Shown in pieces: positions 55,240 to 64,000 of a DNA stretch of 64,000 bases. Under the pieces are notes generated by a model, which saw only the letters and a program-made list of their open reading frames with translations, was not told where the DNA came from and ran no database searches. The position numbers were made by a program, and so were the translations under genes. The DNA comes from Sphingobium sp. V4 (GTDB lineage: Bacteria > Pseudomonadota > Alphaproteobacteria > Sphingomonadales > Sphingomonadaceae). Positions within the stretch are counted from its first letter, which is position 1; every line of letters starts with the position of its first letter. The DNA lies in the NCBI RefSeq assembly GCF_029590555.1, contig NZ_CP081001.1, positions 1,798,001-1,862,000 on the forward strand. The letters run 5' to 3'.

Positions 55240-56217
55240 ATGCTTGATGAAAAAACGGGGGCGCAGATGATTGATTCAGGACGGTTTAATCCTTCACGCG
55301 AGGCGTCCGAAATGACCGCGGGCGACTATGCGTCAGAGCGCTTTCCGGCAGACATTTCCGCTGCGGAAACCTTGCTTCCGGACGACAGCGCCCAGTCGAC
55401 CTTGTTCGATCTGGGTCAGATCGACGTTCGCTGGGATGCGGATCTGGCGACGCTCTGGGCCTTCATGACGCCGATCGAACGGCCCAATTCCAACCTGGGC
55501 CTGATTCGCGACACCATGGCCTGGCAGCGCGAGAGCCGCCGCGTGTTCGGCGACAAAGGCGGAATGCTCAAGTTCATGGTGCTGGGATCGCGCTTTCCCG
55601 GTGTGTTCAACCTGGGCGGCGACCTGGAGATGTTCGCCGAGTGCATCCAGCGCCGCGACCGCGAGACGCTGCTGAAATATGGCGTCGCCTGCTGCGAGAT
55701 CGTCGACCGCATCTGGCACTGCAACGACATGAACATCATCAATATCGGCCTGGCCCAGGGGGACGCGCTGGGCGGCGGGCTGGAGGCGCTGATGTGCTTC
55801 GACGTCATCATCGCGGAACGGCAGGCCCGTTTCGGCCTGCCCGAAGTGCTGTTCGGACTCTTCCCCGGCATGGGCGCCTATTCCATCCTGCAACGCCGCG
55901 TGGGACCGGTGCTGGCGCGGCAGATGATCGCCGATGGACGCATCTACACCGCCGACGAGATGTACGACATGGGTATCGTCACCCAGGTGGTCGAGACCGG
56001 CGAAGGCGAAGCCGCGACGGCCCGCTGGATCAGGGACCATATGGCGCATCATGCCGGCTATGTCGGCATCAACCGCGCCGGACGCCGGGTCAATCCGATG
56101 ACTCTGGCCGAACTGACAGACATCGTCGAGATGTGGACGGAAACGGCGCTGTCGCTGTCGGATCGCGACCTGCGCATGATGCGGCGGCTGGCGGCTGCGC
56201 AGACGCGGTTGCGCTGA
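55240..56217 (+). CDS. rpfF: RpfF-like enoyl-CoA hydratase/isomerase family protein (DSF synthase type)
   Basis: The start is uncertain: ATG 55240, ATG 55267 (just after CGGGGGC) or TTG 55210. I list 55240 (325 residues). It is a crotonase fold close to RpfF. It has LGSRFPGVFNLGGDLEMFAE, the catalytic Glu in GDALGGGLEALMCFD, and the second Glu in FGLPEVLFGLFPGMGAY. Those two Glu pairs are the RpfF signature, and ordinary enoyl-CoA hydratases have a different pattern. RpfF makes cis-2-unsaturated fatty acid signals (DSF). No RpfC/RpfG two-component pair is next to it, but a GGDEF-EAL gene converges directly downstream, 19 bases away. Confidence 0.86.
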   Translation: MLDEKTGAQMIDSGRFNPSREASEMTAGDYASERFPADISAAETLLPDDSAQSTLFDLGQIDVRWDADLATLWAFMTPIERPNSNLGLIRDTMAWQRESRRVFGDKGGMLKFMVLGSRFPGVFNLGGDLEMFAECIQRRDRETLLKYGVACCEIVDRIWHCNDMNIINIGLAQGDALGGGLEALMCFDVIIAERQARFGLPEVLFGLFPGMGAYSILQRRVGPVLARQMIADGRIYTADEMYDMGIVTQVVETGEGEAATARWIRDHMAHHAGYVGINRAGRRVNPMTLAELTDIVEMWTETALSLSDRDLRMMRRLAAAQTRLR

Positions 56218-56236
56218 ACAGTGAGGCCACGCCGCT

Positions 56237-58219
56237 TCAGGCGCGGCGGCGGCGCGTCTGGACGATCGGATCGGGGCGCTCTGCGCCCTCCAGCGGGCCG
56301 GCGGCGATCATCTCTGCGATGCGTTCGCTGGGCACGGGGCGGCTGAACAGATAGCCCTGGACATTGGTGAAGCCGGCTTCCCGAGCGTGGTGCAACTGAT
56401 CCTGCGTCTCGATGCCTTCGGCCACCGTGTCCATCGACAGGTCGCGCGCCAGATTGCCAATGGCGCGCACGATCGCGCGATCCTCTGCATTGGCGCTGAC
56501 CCCGGCCATGAAGCTCTGATCCACCTTGAGCGTGTCGAACCGATAGGACCGCAGATAGGAGAGCGAGGAATAGCCGGTGCCGAAATCGTCGAGCGCCAGG
56601 CGCAGGCCGATGCGCTGCAATTCGCGCAATATCGCATTGGTCTGGCCGCTGTCGTCCAGGAAGATCGACTCGGTGACTTCCAGTTCCAGTCGGCGCGCCG
56701 ACAGCCCGGTTTCCAGCAGCGCCGCGATCACATGATCGGGCAGTTCCTCCGACTTGAGCGATGCGGGGGAGATGTTGATGGCGATCCGCGCCTCGCCCGG
56801 CCAAGAGGCGGCGGCAATGCAGGCCTGACGCAGCACCCAGCCGGTCATCGCCTCGATCATGCCGATATTCTCCGCGATCGGGATGAATTCCGAGGGCGGG
56901 ATCGGGCCGAGCACGGGATGGTCCCAGCGGAGCAGCGCTTCGCAGGCGTCGATTTCCCCGGTCGCCAGGTCGACGATCGGCTGGAACAGCAGCTTCAGTT
57001 CGCCAGCGTCGAGCGCGCGGCGCAGGCCCGTCTCGATCTCATGGATGCGGTTGAACCGTTCCTTGAGGGACCAGTTGAAGCTGGCCGAGCGGTTGCGACC
57101 TTCGCCCTTGGCTTCGTAGAGCGCGAGATCGGCGTGCTGCATCAGCTCGTCCATGTCGCGCCCGTCCTGCGGCGCGACGGCATAGCCGATCGAGGCTGTC
57201 ACCTGGAGATGATTGTCGCCCAGGTCGAAGCCATGGGCGAAATAGGTGATGAGTTCCTGGGCGATGCCGGCGGCCGTCACCCGGTCCGTATCGGGGCAGA
57301 TGATGACGAATTCGTCGCCGCCGAAGCGCGCGATCCGTCCCCTTTCCTGCACGACCTCGTTCAGTCGTTCCGCCACGGCTCGCAACAACTGGTCGCCGAC
57401 CATATGGCCCAGCGAATCGTTGATTTCCTTGAACCGGTCGAGGTCCATCCACAGGATCGCGACCGCATCGTTGCGCTTCTGGCTGGTCTGGAAGATTTCG
57501 CGCAGGCGCATCTGCATCGCCATGCGGTTTTCCAGGCCAGTGAGGCTATCGAACCGGGCGAGCCGCTCGAACTTTTCGGCCAGCAACGACTTGTCACGCT
57601 TGCCCAGCAGCGCCTGGACGACGATGCGATGGGTGGTCGAGCTGATCTCCGCGAGGCCCAGCACCATCATCACCATCGCCACCGACAGGACGCGATAGCC
57701 GGTCGATGCTTCGAGCCAGAGGCCGGTGGCCGTGGGGAGCAGGGTCAGGCAGACCTGCCCGATCGCGATCTGGACACGGCCGGCATTTCGGCCGGAAATG
57801 CCGCCGGCATAGCCGGTCGCCATGGATACGGTGAGCATGTGGATGACGCTGTTGTCCGATCCGATCAGCGTCACGAAAGCCATGAGGCCCAGCAGCCCGG
57901 CATAGGCCCAGGCGCCCAGTTCATAGGCAAGTTCCCAGCCGCGCGAGGCGACGGCCGTGCCACGCACCAGTTGGCGATGGAAGAAGACGGCGGAGATGAC
58001 GCGCAGCGTGGCGACGATGCAGAGCAAGGTGACGACGCCATGAATCGCCGCGCCGTCGGACAGGCTGGCGACGACCAGTCCCACCGCCACGCCCGTCACC
58101 GCACCGATCGTCAGCGAGGCCGGCGACGCATAGAGCGATTCGATCAGGCTGCGACGCACGTCCGCATCCTGCGCCGGTCGCTGCACCCATTTTTCCAGCA
58201 ATGTCTTCAGGGCGCGCAA
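56237..58219 (-). CDS. membrane GGDEF-EAL protein (c-di-GMP turnover)
   Basis: The protein is 660 residues and starts at TTG 58219 (GGAG ten bases upstream). Residues 30-200 form about six membrane helices with no recognised sensor domain. The GGDEF domain (215-385) keeps RFGGDEFVIICPD at 299-311, but no Arg-x-x-Asp inhibitory site precedes it. The EAL domain (400-650) keeps ACEALLRWDHP and DDFGTGYSSLSYLRSYRFDTLKVDQSF. Both domains look catalytically intact, so either cyclase or phosphodiesterase activity is possible. It converges on the RpfF-like gene, which recalls DSF/c-di-GMP pairing but lacks the PAS domain of RpfR. Confidence 0.9.
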   Translation of the reverse strand: MRALKTLLEKWVQRPAQDADVRRSLIESLYASPASLTIGAVTGVAVGLVVASLSDGAAIHGVVTLLCIVATLRVISAVFFHRQLVRGTAVASRGWELAYELGAWAYAGLLGLMAFVTLIGSDNSVIHMLTVSMATGYAGGISGRNAGRVQIAIGQVCLTLLPTATGLWLEASTGYRVLSVAMVMMVLGLAEISSTTHRIVVQALLGKRDKSLLAEKFERLARFDSLTGLENRMAMQMRLREIFQTSQKRNDAVAILWMDLDRFKEINDSLGHMVGDQLLRAVAERLNEVVQERGRIARFGGDEFVIICPDTDRVTAAGIAQELITYFAHGFDLGDNHLQVTASIGYAVAPQDGRDMDELMQHADLALYEAKGEGRNRSASFNWSLKERFNRIHEIETGLRRALDAGELKLLFQPIVDLATGEIDACEALLRWDHPVLGPIPPSEFIPIAENIGMIEAMTGWVLRQACIAAASWPGEARIAINISPASLKSEELPDHVIAALLETGLSARRLELEVTESIFLDDSGQTNAILRELQRIGLRLALDDFGTGYSSLSYLRSYRFDTLKVDQSFMAGVSANAEDRAIVRAIGNLARDLSMDTVAEGIETQDQLHHAREAGFTNVQGYLFSRPVPSERIAEMIAAGPLEGAERPDPIVQTRRRRA

Positions 58220-58355
58220 ATCGGCAGGTCTCCAATTCCACCCGGTCTTCGCATTTTCCCTTTATTTTTTCGTTAACCGGAACGGCAGGGCGAAAAAACC
58301 GACACCGAACTGGACAGGTAAAACGACCTCGCCAAGGCTTTACGCGCCGCCTGGT

Positions 58356-61300
58356 TCACCCAATCATCATCAGGCTGGCATTGCCGCCAGCGGCCGTGGT
58401 GTTCACCGACGTCGACTGCTCTTCCAGTAGCCAGTCGAGGCAATAGCCATGGCCATGATCGTCGGCATGGACCGATACGATCGGGCCGGGCAGATCAGCG
58501 ACGCACTGCGCGGTCGCCGCGATCTTGGCAGCGTCGCCCTCGACCAGCGCGGCGGCATAATGGCCGGTCGCGTCCGTGCCGAAACAGGCTGCAACCTCGG
58601 CGGGCAGGCCCGGCGGGATGGTCATGCCCTGCACCACGCCATGATTGCCGGTGGCGAGGACGGCCGCCATCTGGCGGAACAGCCCCTGCCGCGTGGCGGG
58701 GCGCAGCAGGATGCGGCCGCGCGGATGCAGCGCGTAGAGATTCCTTTCCCCCACCGGACCGGGCAGCGCCAGTTCGACGCCGAGCGCCGACGCATCGCCG
58801 GTGCGGCGGGCCTGGATGGCGGCCTCCCCCTCCCCCTGTGCGTCGAGCCAGTCGGCGAAGGCATGGAGCGGGGAGCGCAGATGGCTGACGCGCTCCGCGA
58901 ACACCGGGGGGGTGGCGACCAGACGGCCGAGATAGAGCGGCCCGCCCGCCTTCGGCCCGGTCCCCGACAGGCCACAGCCGCCGAAGGGCTGGACGCCGAC
59001 GATCGCGCCGATCACATTGCGGTTCACATAGATGTTGCCGACCCGCACCCGGCTCGTCACGCGGGCGACCGTCTCGTCCAGCCGGGTATGGAGGCCGAAG
59101 GTCAGGCCATAGCCCGTGGCGTTGATCTGATCGACCAGTGCGTCCATCCGGTCGCGCCGGAAGCGCAGGACATGGAGGACGGGACCGAAGACCTCGCGGC
59201 TCAGGTCCGCGATGCTGTCGATCTCGATGATCGTCGGCGGGACGAAGGTGCCGTGCCTCGCCTCGGCGGGCAGCACGCTCTGCTCCACCTTGCGACCGAG
59301 CGCCGCCATGGCGTCGATATGGGCGTTGATCGCATCGCGCGCTTCAGCGCTGATGACCGGGCCGATATCGACCTTGAGCGCGTCGGTGCGGCCGATCCGC
59401 AATTGCGCCAGCGCGCCCTTGAGCATGGTCAGCGTCCGGTCGGCGACATCCTCCTGCAGGCAGAGAATGCGCAGCGCCGAACAGCGCTGGCCCGCGCTGT
59501 CGAAGGCAGAGGCGATGACGTCGGCCACCACCTGTTCCGCGAGCGCGGAGGAATCCACGATCATCGCATTCTGGCCGCCGGTCTCGGCGATCAGAGGGAT
59601 CGGCCTGCCGGCCTGCGACAGGCGGGTCGAAAGCTGGCGCTGAATCAGGCGGGCGACCTCTGTCGAACCGGTGAACATGACGGCGGCGGTCTGCGGCGCG
59701 GCCACCAGCGCCGCGCCGATCCGCCCGTCGCCGGGGAGCAGTTGCAGCGCGTCGGCGGGCACGCCGGCTTCGTGCAGCAGGCGGACGGCTTCGGCGGCTA
59801 TCAGCGGGGTTTCCTCGGCCGGCTTGGCCAGCACCGGATTGCCCGCAACCAGCGCGGCCGCGACCTGACCCGTGAAGATGGCGAGCGGGAAGTTCCAGGG
59901 GCTGATGCAGGTCACGGGGCCAAGCGCGACCTGCGCGGGGCCGAAGGTGCTGCGGGCCTGCGCCGCATAGTAGCGCAGGAAGTCGATCGCCTCCCGCACT
60001 TCGGCGATCGCATTGGGCAGCGACTTACCGGCTTCGCGGACGATGAGCCCAAGCAGGACCGGCATCCGCGATTGCATCGAGTCGGCGGCGCGATCCAGCG
60101 CGGCGGCGCGATCGGCGACCGGGCTGTTGGGCCAGCGCGACGCGGCGGCGCAGATGGCCGCGGCGCGCGCTTCCTCGGCCGTTGCTTCGGTGACGCGCCC
60201 CACCACGTCGCGATGATCGGCGGGATTGAACACGGTGTGCGACGGGTGCATGCGGCCTTCCGGCGCGGCGGTCCAGGCGATCGTGGCGCTATGCCGCAAC
60301 GCTTCGCCCAGGCTGGCGAGCGTCGTTTCATTGCTGAGGTCGAGGCCGTCCGAATTGCGGCGGTCGGGATAGAGATGGGCCGGCAGCGCGATCTGGTCGT
60401 GGCGATTGCCGGGATGGGCCATGGCGCGCACGACATCGACCGGGTCGGCGATCATCTCCTCCACCGAGACTTCGGGATCGGCGATGCGATTGACGAAGCT
60501 GCTGTTCGCGCCATTTTCCAGCAGGCGGCGAACGAGATAGGCCAGCAACGTTTCATGCGTGCCCACCGGCGCATAGATGCGGCAGGGGCGGTTCAGCTTG
60601 CCCGCACCGACTACCTGTTCGTAGAGCGGCTCGCCCATGCCGTGCAGGCACTGGAATTCATAGTCGCCGATCGCGAAATCGGGGCCGGCGAGATGGTAGA
60701 TGGTGGAAAGCGTCTGGGCATTGTGCGTCGCAAATTGCGGGAAGACGGCGTCAGACGCGGCCAATAGCTTTTGCGCGCAGGCGACATAGGCGACGTCGGT
60801 ATGGACCTTGCGCGTGTAGACCGGAAAATCGGTCAGGCCATCGACCTGTGCGCGCTTGATCTCCGCGTCCCAATAGGCGCCCTTGACCAGCCGCACCATG
60901 ATGCGGCGATCGGCGCGGCGGGCGAGATCGATGATCCAGTCGATGACGAAGGGGCAGCGCTTGCCATAGCCCTGCACCACGAAGCCAAGGCCGTTCCAGC
61001 CGGCAAGGTCGGGATCGGTGGCGAGGCTTTCCAGCAGATCGAGCGAAAGTTCGAGCCGGTCGGCCTCCTCCGCGTCGATGTTGAGGCCGATGTCGTAGCC
61101 TTTCGACAATAGCGCCAGCTGCTTCACGGCGGGGAGCAGCTCGCCCATGACACGATCCGCCTGCGCCCGGACATAGCGCGGGTGGAGGGCCGACAGCTTG
61201 ATCGAGATGCCCGGCCCGGCATAGATGCCGCGCCCGGCCGATGCCTTGCCGATGGCGTGGATCGCCTGTTCATAATCGGCATAATAGCGCTTCGCGTCGG

Positions 61301-61958
61301 CGGCGGTGGTTGCCGCCTCCCCCAGCATGTCGTAGCTGTAGGCGAAGCCCTTGGCCTCCATGTCCTTCGCGCGCTTCAACGCTTCCCTGATCGTCTCGCC
61401 GGTGACGAACTGTTCGCCCATCATCCGCATGGCAAGGTCCACCCCGCGGCGGATGACCGGTTCGCCGGCACGGGCGACGAGGCGGGTCAGCGCCGCGCCC
61501 AGGCCGCGATCATCGACGCTGCCGACCAGCTTGCCGGTGACGACCAGCCCCCAGGTGGCGGCGTTGACGAACAGCGACTTGTCGCCGCCCAGATGCGAGC
61601 CCCAGTCGCCGTCGGCGATCTTGTCGCGGATCAGCGCGTCGCGCGTCGCGGTGTCGGGGATGCGCAGCAGCGCTTCGGCAAGGCACATCAGGGCGACGCC
61701 CTCCTGGCTGGAGAGCGCATATTCCTGCACCAGCCCTTCCACGCCGCTACCCTTGTGATTGGCGCGCAGCGCGGTGACGAGGGTGCGGGCGGTATCCGCA
61801 ATGGCAGCCCTCGTCGTTTCCGGCAGGGTCGCTGCGGCGATCAGCGGCGCCAGCGCCTCCGCCTCGTCGCGGCGATAGGCGGCAGTGATCGCCTCGCGCA
61901 GCGGGGTGGGCTGGCGGATGGCGGGGGCGAAGGCGGCAAAGGGGGGCTGGTCGGTCAT
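58356..61958 (-). CDS. putA: bifunctional proline dehydrogenase / glutamate-semialdehyde dehydrogenase PutA
   Basis: The protein is 1,200 residues. The proline dehydrogenase part has RIMVRLVKGAYWDAEIKRAQ and GYGKRCPFVIDWIIDLA. The aldehyde dehydrogenase part has IAETGGQNAMIVD (Glu) and SAGQRCSALRILC with the catalytic Cys. A C-terminal ALDH-like extension of about 200 residues follows. It lacks the N-terminal ribbon-helix-helix DNA-binding domain of E. coli PutA, so it cannot repress its own gene. The adjacent PutR-like Lrp regulator fills that role. It converts proline to glutamate in two channelled steps, with electrons passed to quinone. Confidence 0.96.
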   Translation of the reverse strand: MTDQPPFAAFAPAIRQPTPLREAITAAYRRDEAEALAPLIAAATLPETTRAAIADTARTLVTALRANHKGSGVEGLVQEYALSSQEGVALMCLAEALLRIPDTATRDALIRDKIADGDWGSHLGGDKSLFVNAATWGLVVTGKLVGSVDDRGLGAALTRLVARAGEPVIRRGVDLAMRMMGEQFVTGETIREALKRAKDMEAKGFAYSYDMLGEAATTAADAKRYYADYEQAIHAIGKASAGRGIYAGPGISIKLSALHPRYVRAQADRVMGELLPAVKQLALLSKGYDIGLNIDAEEADRLELSLDLLESLATDPDLAGWNGLGFVVQGYGKRCPFVIDWIIDLARRADRRIMVRLVKGAYWDAEIKRAQVDGLTDFPVYTRKVHTDVAYVACAQKLLAASDAVFPQFATHNAQTLSTIYHLAGPDFAIGDYEFQCLHGMGEPLYEQVVGAGKLNRPCRIYAPVGTHETLLAYLVRRLLENGANSSFVNRIADPEVSVEEMIADPVDVVRAMAHPGNRHDQIALPAHLYPDRRNSDGLDLSNETTLASLGEALRHSATIAWTAAPEGRMHPSHTVFNPADHRDVVGRVTEATAEEARAAAICAAASRWPNSPVADRAAALDRAADSMQSRMPVLLGLIVREAGKSLPNAIAEVREAIDFLRYYAAQARSTFGPAQVALGPVTCISPWNFPLAIFTGQVAAALVAGNPVLAKPAEETPLIAAEAVRLLHEAGVPADALQLLPGDGRIGAALVAAPQTAAVMFTGSTEVARLIQRQLSTRLSQAGRPIPLIAETGGQNAMIVDSSALAEQVVADVIASAFDSAGQRCSALRILCLQEDVADRTLTMLKGALAQLRIGRTDALKVDIGPVISAEARDAINAHIDAMAALGRKVEQSVLPAEARHGTFVPPTIIEIDSIADLSREVFGPVLHVLRFRRDRMDALVDQINATGYGLTFGLHTRLDETVARVTSRVRVGNIYVNRNVIGAIVGVQPFGGCGLSGTGPKAGGPLYLGRLVATPPVFAERVSHLRSPLHAFADWLDAQGEGEAAIQARRTGDASALGVELALPGPVGERNLYALHPRGRILLRPATRQGLFRQMAAVLATGNHGVVQGMTIPPGLPAEVAACFGTDATGHYAAALVEGDAAKIAATAQCVADLPGPIVSVHADDHGHGYCLDWLLEEQSTSVNTTAAGGNASLMMIG

Positions 61959-62057
61959 GCCGGTCAGAATAATCCAACTCCTTATGTCGTTCCGCCTTAT
62001 CCAGACCCATGAATCGGACGAAGTGACTTATTACATGGCCCCTGCTAGGCAGATGGC

Positions 62058-62549
62058 ATGGAAAATATGCCAAAATCCGTCGAACTGGATGATTTCGACC
62101 GGCGGATCATCGCCGCGCTGGTCGATGACGGCCGCATGACCGTCACCGATCTGGCCGCCCAGGTCGGCCTGTCCAAGACGCCCTGCCAGGTCAGGCTGAA
62201 ACGCTTGCAGGAGGCAGGCGTCATTCGCGGCTTTCGCGCGATCGTCGATCCGGCAAAACTGGGGATGGACCATATCGCCTTTACCGAGGTGAAGCTGTCC
62301 GACACGCGGGAAGCGGCGCTGGGCGAGTTCAACGCGGCGGTGCGGCGCATCCCGGAGGTCGAAGAATGCCATATGCTGGCGAGCAATTTCGACTATCTGC
62401 TGAAGGTTCGGACGGCGGACATCCGGCGATACCGCATCGTGCTGGGCGAAAAGATCAGCGCCCTGCCCCATGTCGCCAGCACATCCACCTTCGTCGCGAT
62501 GGAGACGGTGCTGGAGGCGGGGCACAAGAGGGTCAGTCGAAAAGGCTGA
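62058..62549 (+). CDS. putR: Lrp/AsnC-family regulator (PutR-like)
   Basis: The protein is 163 residues. The N-terminal helix-turn-helix is LDDFDRRIIAALVDDGRMTVTDLAAQVGLSKTPCQVRLKRL, followed by an AsnC effector domain (VEECHMLASNFDYLLKVRTADI). It is transcribed divergently from putA across 99 bases, the arrangement seen for PutR, which activates putA with proline. Its 3' end overlaps the SGNH hydrolase 3' end by 17 bases (tail-to-tail). Confidence 0.93.
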   Translation: MENMPKSVELDDFDRRIIAALVDDGRMTVTDLAAQVGLSKTPCQVRLKRLQEAGVIRGFRAIVDPAKLGMDHIAFTEVKLSDTREAALGEFNAAVRRIPEVEECHMLASNFDYLLKVRTADIRRYRIVLGEKISALPHVASTSTFVAMETVLEAGHKRVSRKG

Positions 62550-63759
62550 GCGGAATGGCATCCCCCATCGCCCGATAGCCCCCCGGCGAGGGATGGAGCG
62601 CATCGCCGCCGTCAAAGGCGGGCAGCAACCGGTCGGGCCACGCCGGATCGCGGGTCACGCGGTCGAAATCCACTACCGCGTCGAAATGGCCCGGCGTCCT
62701 GATCCACGCGTTCACCGCCTGCCGGTCCGCCTCATTGCGGGCATCAGCATGATAATAGTCGTTGCCGACGAAGGGCATGACGGTGGCGCCGATCACCTTC
62801 ACGCCCCTGCCATGGGCGCGGGCGATGATCTGACGATAGGCGCCGATGATGCGGGCGACATGCGCCTTGTGCGCGCCCTCGCCAACCGGCGCGTCGCGGG
62901 TCAGGGTGCCAAGGTCGTTGATCCCTTCCAGCAGGATCAGGTGGGTGACGCCCGGCTGGGCCAGCACGTCGCGGTCCAGCCGCGCCAGCGCATTGGGACC
63001 AAGCCCGTCGTCGAGCAGGCGGTTGCCGCCGATCCCTTGGTTGACGACGGCGATATCGCGGCGCTTGGGATCGGCCTGGAGCCGCTCCGCCAGCCGATCG
63101 GTCCAGCGATCATTGCCATTGGTGGTGGACCCCTTGCCATCGGTGATGGAATCGCCGAGCGCGACGATCAGCTTCGAGGGCAAGCAGCGTTCGACTTCCA
63201 GCCCGGCGAGATGGAACCAGTGATCGAAGCTGACGGCCCCAGCCATCGCCGGATCGGTCAGATGATCGCCCGGCAGATGCCAGGAGGTGGCGCGCGAGCC
63301 GGGATGCGCGGTCTGTTCCGGCTCGCCATCATAGCGGATCGAGACGGCGATATGATCGAGCGCCCTGGCCGGCAGCGCGACCGGATCGGACAGATAGTCC
63401 GCGCCGGGCGGGATAATGACCTCCGGCGCGCCGTCGAAGCGGAGCGAGATGAGCGTCGCGGGATCGACCGTGGGCGCGGCAGCGACCTTGGCGCGGGCGA
63501 TGCTGGCGCCGGCGATGCGGAGCGGCCTGGTGCCGGCCAGGTTGGAGAAGCGGACGCGGAGCCGGTCGCCCGACACGGAGGGACGGACGATCTGGCGCAA
63601 TGTCCTGTCGGCCAGCGTCCCGGCGGGCAGTTCCGCATCGCCGGTCGGGCGGAACTGCGACGAGGCCCAGCCCGCCACCCAGGCCGGCGTGCAGGTTCTG
63701 GCCTGAGACGGCGCGGCGAGGAGGACAAGCGGCAGACAGAAGAGAAAAGAGAGACGCAT
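62533..63759 (-). CDS. secreted SGNH/GDSL hydrolase
   Basis: The start is set at MRLSFLFCLPLVLLAAPSQA (ATG 63759), with GGAAGG five bases upstream; the frame to 63954 is a poor leader. The 408-residue precursor has an exported N-terminal region (about 20-185, beta-rich, with Asp/Thr/Ala runs) and then the SGNH domain. It has block I IVALGDSITDGKG (Ser), block II GIGGNRLLDDG (Gly), block III GINDLG (Asn) and block V DALHPSPGGYRAMGDAI (Asp and His). It is a periplasmic or secreted esterase or acetylhydrolase acting on carbohydrate or lipid esters. The substrate is unknown. Confidence 0.9.
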   Translation of the reverse strand: MRLSFLFCLPLVLLAAPSQARTCTPAWVAGWASSQFRPTGDAELPAGTLADRTLRQIVRPSVSGDRLRVRFSNLAGTRPLRIAGASIARAKVAAAPTVDPATLISLRFDGAPEVIIPPGADYLSDPVALPARALDHIAVSIRYDGEPEQTAHPGSRATSWHLPGDHLTDPAMAGAVSFDHWFHLAGLEVERCLPSKLIVALGDSITDGKGSTTNGNDRWTDRLAERLQADPKRRDIAVVNQGIGGNRLLDDGLGPNALARLDRDVLAQPGVTHLILLEGINDLGTLTRDAPVGEGAHKAHVARIIGAYRQIIARAHGRGVKVIGATVMPFVGNDYYHADARNEADRQAVNAWIRTPGHFDAVVDFDRVTRDPAWPDRLLPAFDGGDALHPSPGGYRAMGDAIPLSLFD

Positions 63760-64000
63760 CGTCGCCTTCCTTTGCAGGGTCATCAGGGGGTCATGGCCAC
63801 GAAGTTCACACCGTCGCTGGCTTCGCATTTCCGGGCTTTTCCCTGGAAATGCGGCGGCGGCGCGGCGGCGACAGGCCAGGGACGTCACGGCCACGCGCCC
63901 CCGAGGCGCCTTGCGGGTCAGGGCGACGCGACAGCGACGCGCCCCCAGGGTCACGCCGACGCGCCGCCCAGGTCACGGGGCGGGTCGCCGCCGCGTCTAT
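63760..64000. other. non-coding tail of the window with a strong hairpin
   Basis: No gene can be supported here. A nine-base-pair stem CGCATTTCC / GGAAATGCG at 63824-63853 extends with GGG/CCC around a short loop. GCGACGCG-type repeats fill 63900-63990. An open frame from ATG 63793 runs off the end but has low-complexity composition, so I do not call it. Confidence 0.4.

Noticed and set aside
63793..64000. Open frame from ATG 63793 running off the right edge on the plus strand
   Set aside because: Low-complexity Gly/Ala/Arg/Pro translation, RBS too close to the ATG, overlaps the hairpin; cannot be judged without the sequence beyond 64000.

Overview
The window is a gene-dense, high-GC chromosomal segment of an alphaproteobacterium, most likely a sphingomonad (Sphingobium/Sphingomonas/Novosphingobium group). 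The best evidence is the general stress response locus (ecfG, phyR, nepR and a phyP-type HisKA_2 protein in the sphingomonad order). It is supported by the XrtA/PEP-CTERM prsT-prsR-prsK-glycosyltransferase block, many TonB/Tat exported proteins, a DUF1328/DUF5818 pair and GGAAC-N16/17-CGTT promoters. I saw no rRNA, tRNA, CRISPR array, prophage or insertion sequence.

Layout: 1-3.6 kb holds exported hydrolases (a partial M28 peptidase and a GH27 alpha-galactosidase) and a glutamine amidotransferase. 3.7-9.7 kb holds acnA and acnB side by side on the minus strand. 9.8-13.7 kb holds a DUF885 protein, a stress-promoter-driven DUF1328/DUF5818 pair, a 2-hydroxyacid dehydrogenase and an SH3 protein. 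13.7-17.8 kb is an iron uptake group (TonB receptor, TonB, PiuC) with Fur-like boxes. 17.75-23.6 kb is a minus-strand run: mrp, CoA-binding protein, orphan molybdopterin oxidoreductase, hemH, phbB and an RHH protein. 23.7-29.5 kb is hflK-hflC-degP-like, then a HerA-like ATPase and a small exported protein. 29.6-31.6 kb is a lone, compositionally different AAA/TOPRIM ATPase. 31.9-36.9 kb holds an MFS exporter, cysK, a cell wall hydrolase and a Tat-exported class V aminotransferase. 37-41.3 kb is a peptide transporter with two tandem amidohydrolases, one lacking its metal ligands. 41.5-49.3 kb holds a nitroreductase, a small GntR regulator and the XrtA/PEP-CTERM exopolysaccharide block. 49.5-53.7 kb is the general stress response locus. 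53.7-58.2 kb holds tgt, an RpfF-like DSF synthase and a membrane GGDEF-EAL protein. 58.4-62.5 kb is putA with divergent putR, and a secreted SGNH hydrolase closes the window.

How parts work together: EcfG, NepR, PhyR and PhyP form a partner-switching stress circuit. Three strong EcfG-type promoters and one weaker candidate can be read directly, upstream of a 43-residue membrane protein plus ecfG, of nepR-phyP, of DUF1328-DUF5818, and possibly of the degP-like gene. The receptor, TonB and PiuC share CTAATGCGAAT-type elements that resemble Fur boxes. The peptide transporter and amidohydrolases look like a peptide uptake and cleavage operon. PrsK/PrsR/PrsT and the sugar transferase belong to exopolysaccharide/PEP-CTERM surface assembly. 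Its exosortase is outside the window.

The loci most worth a second look are the isolated AAA-TOPRIM gene (candidate defence gene), the metal-less amidohydrolase paired with an intact one, the unannotated microproteins in the stress locus, and the RpfF-like gene next to a GGDEF-EAL protein.
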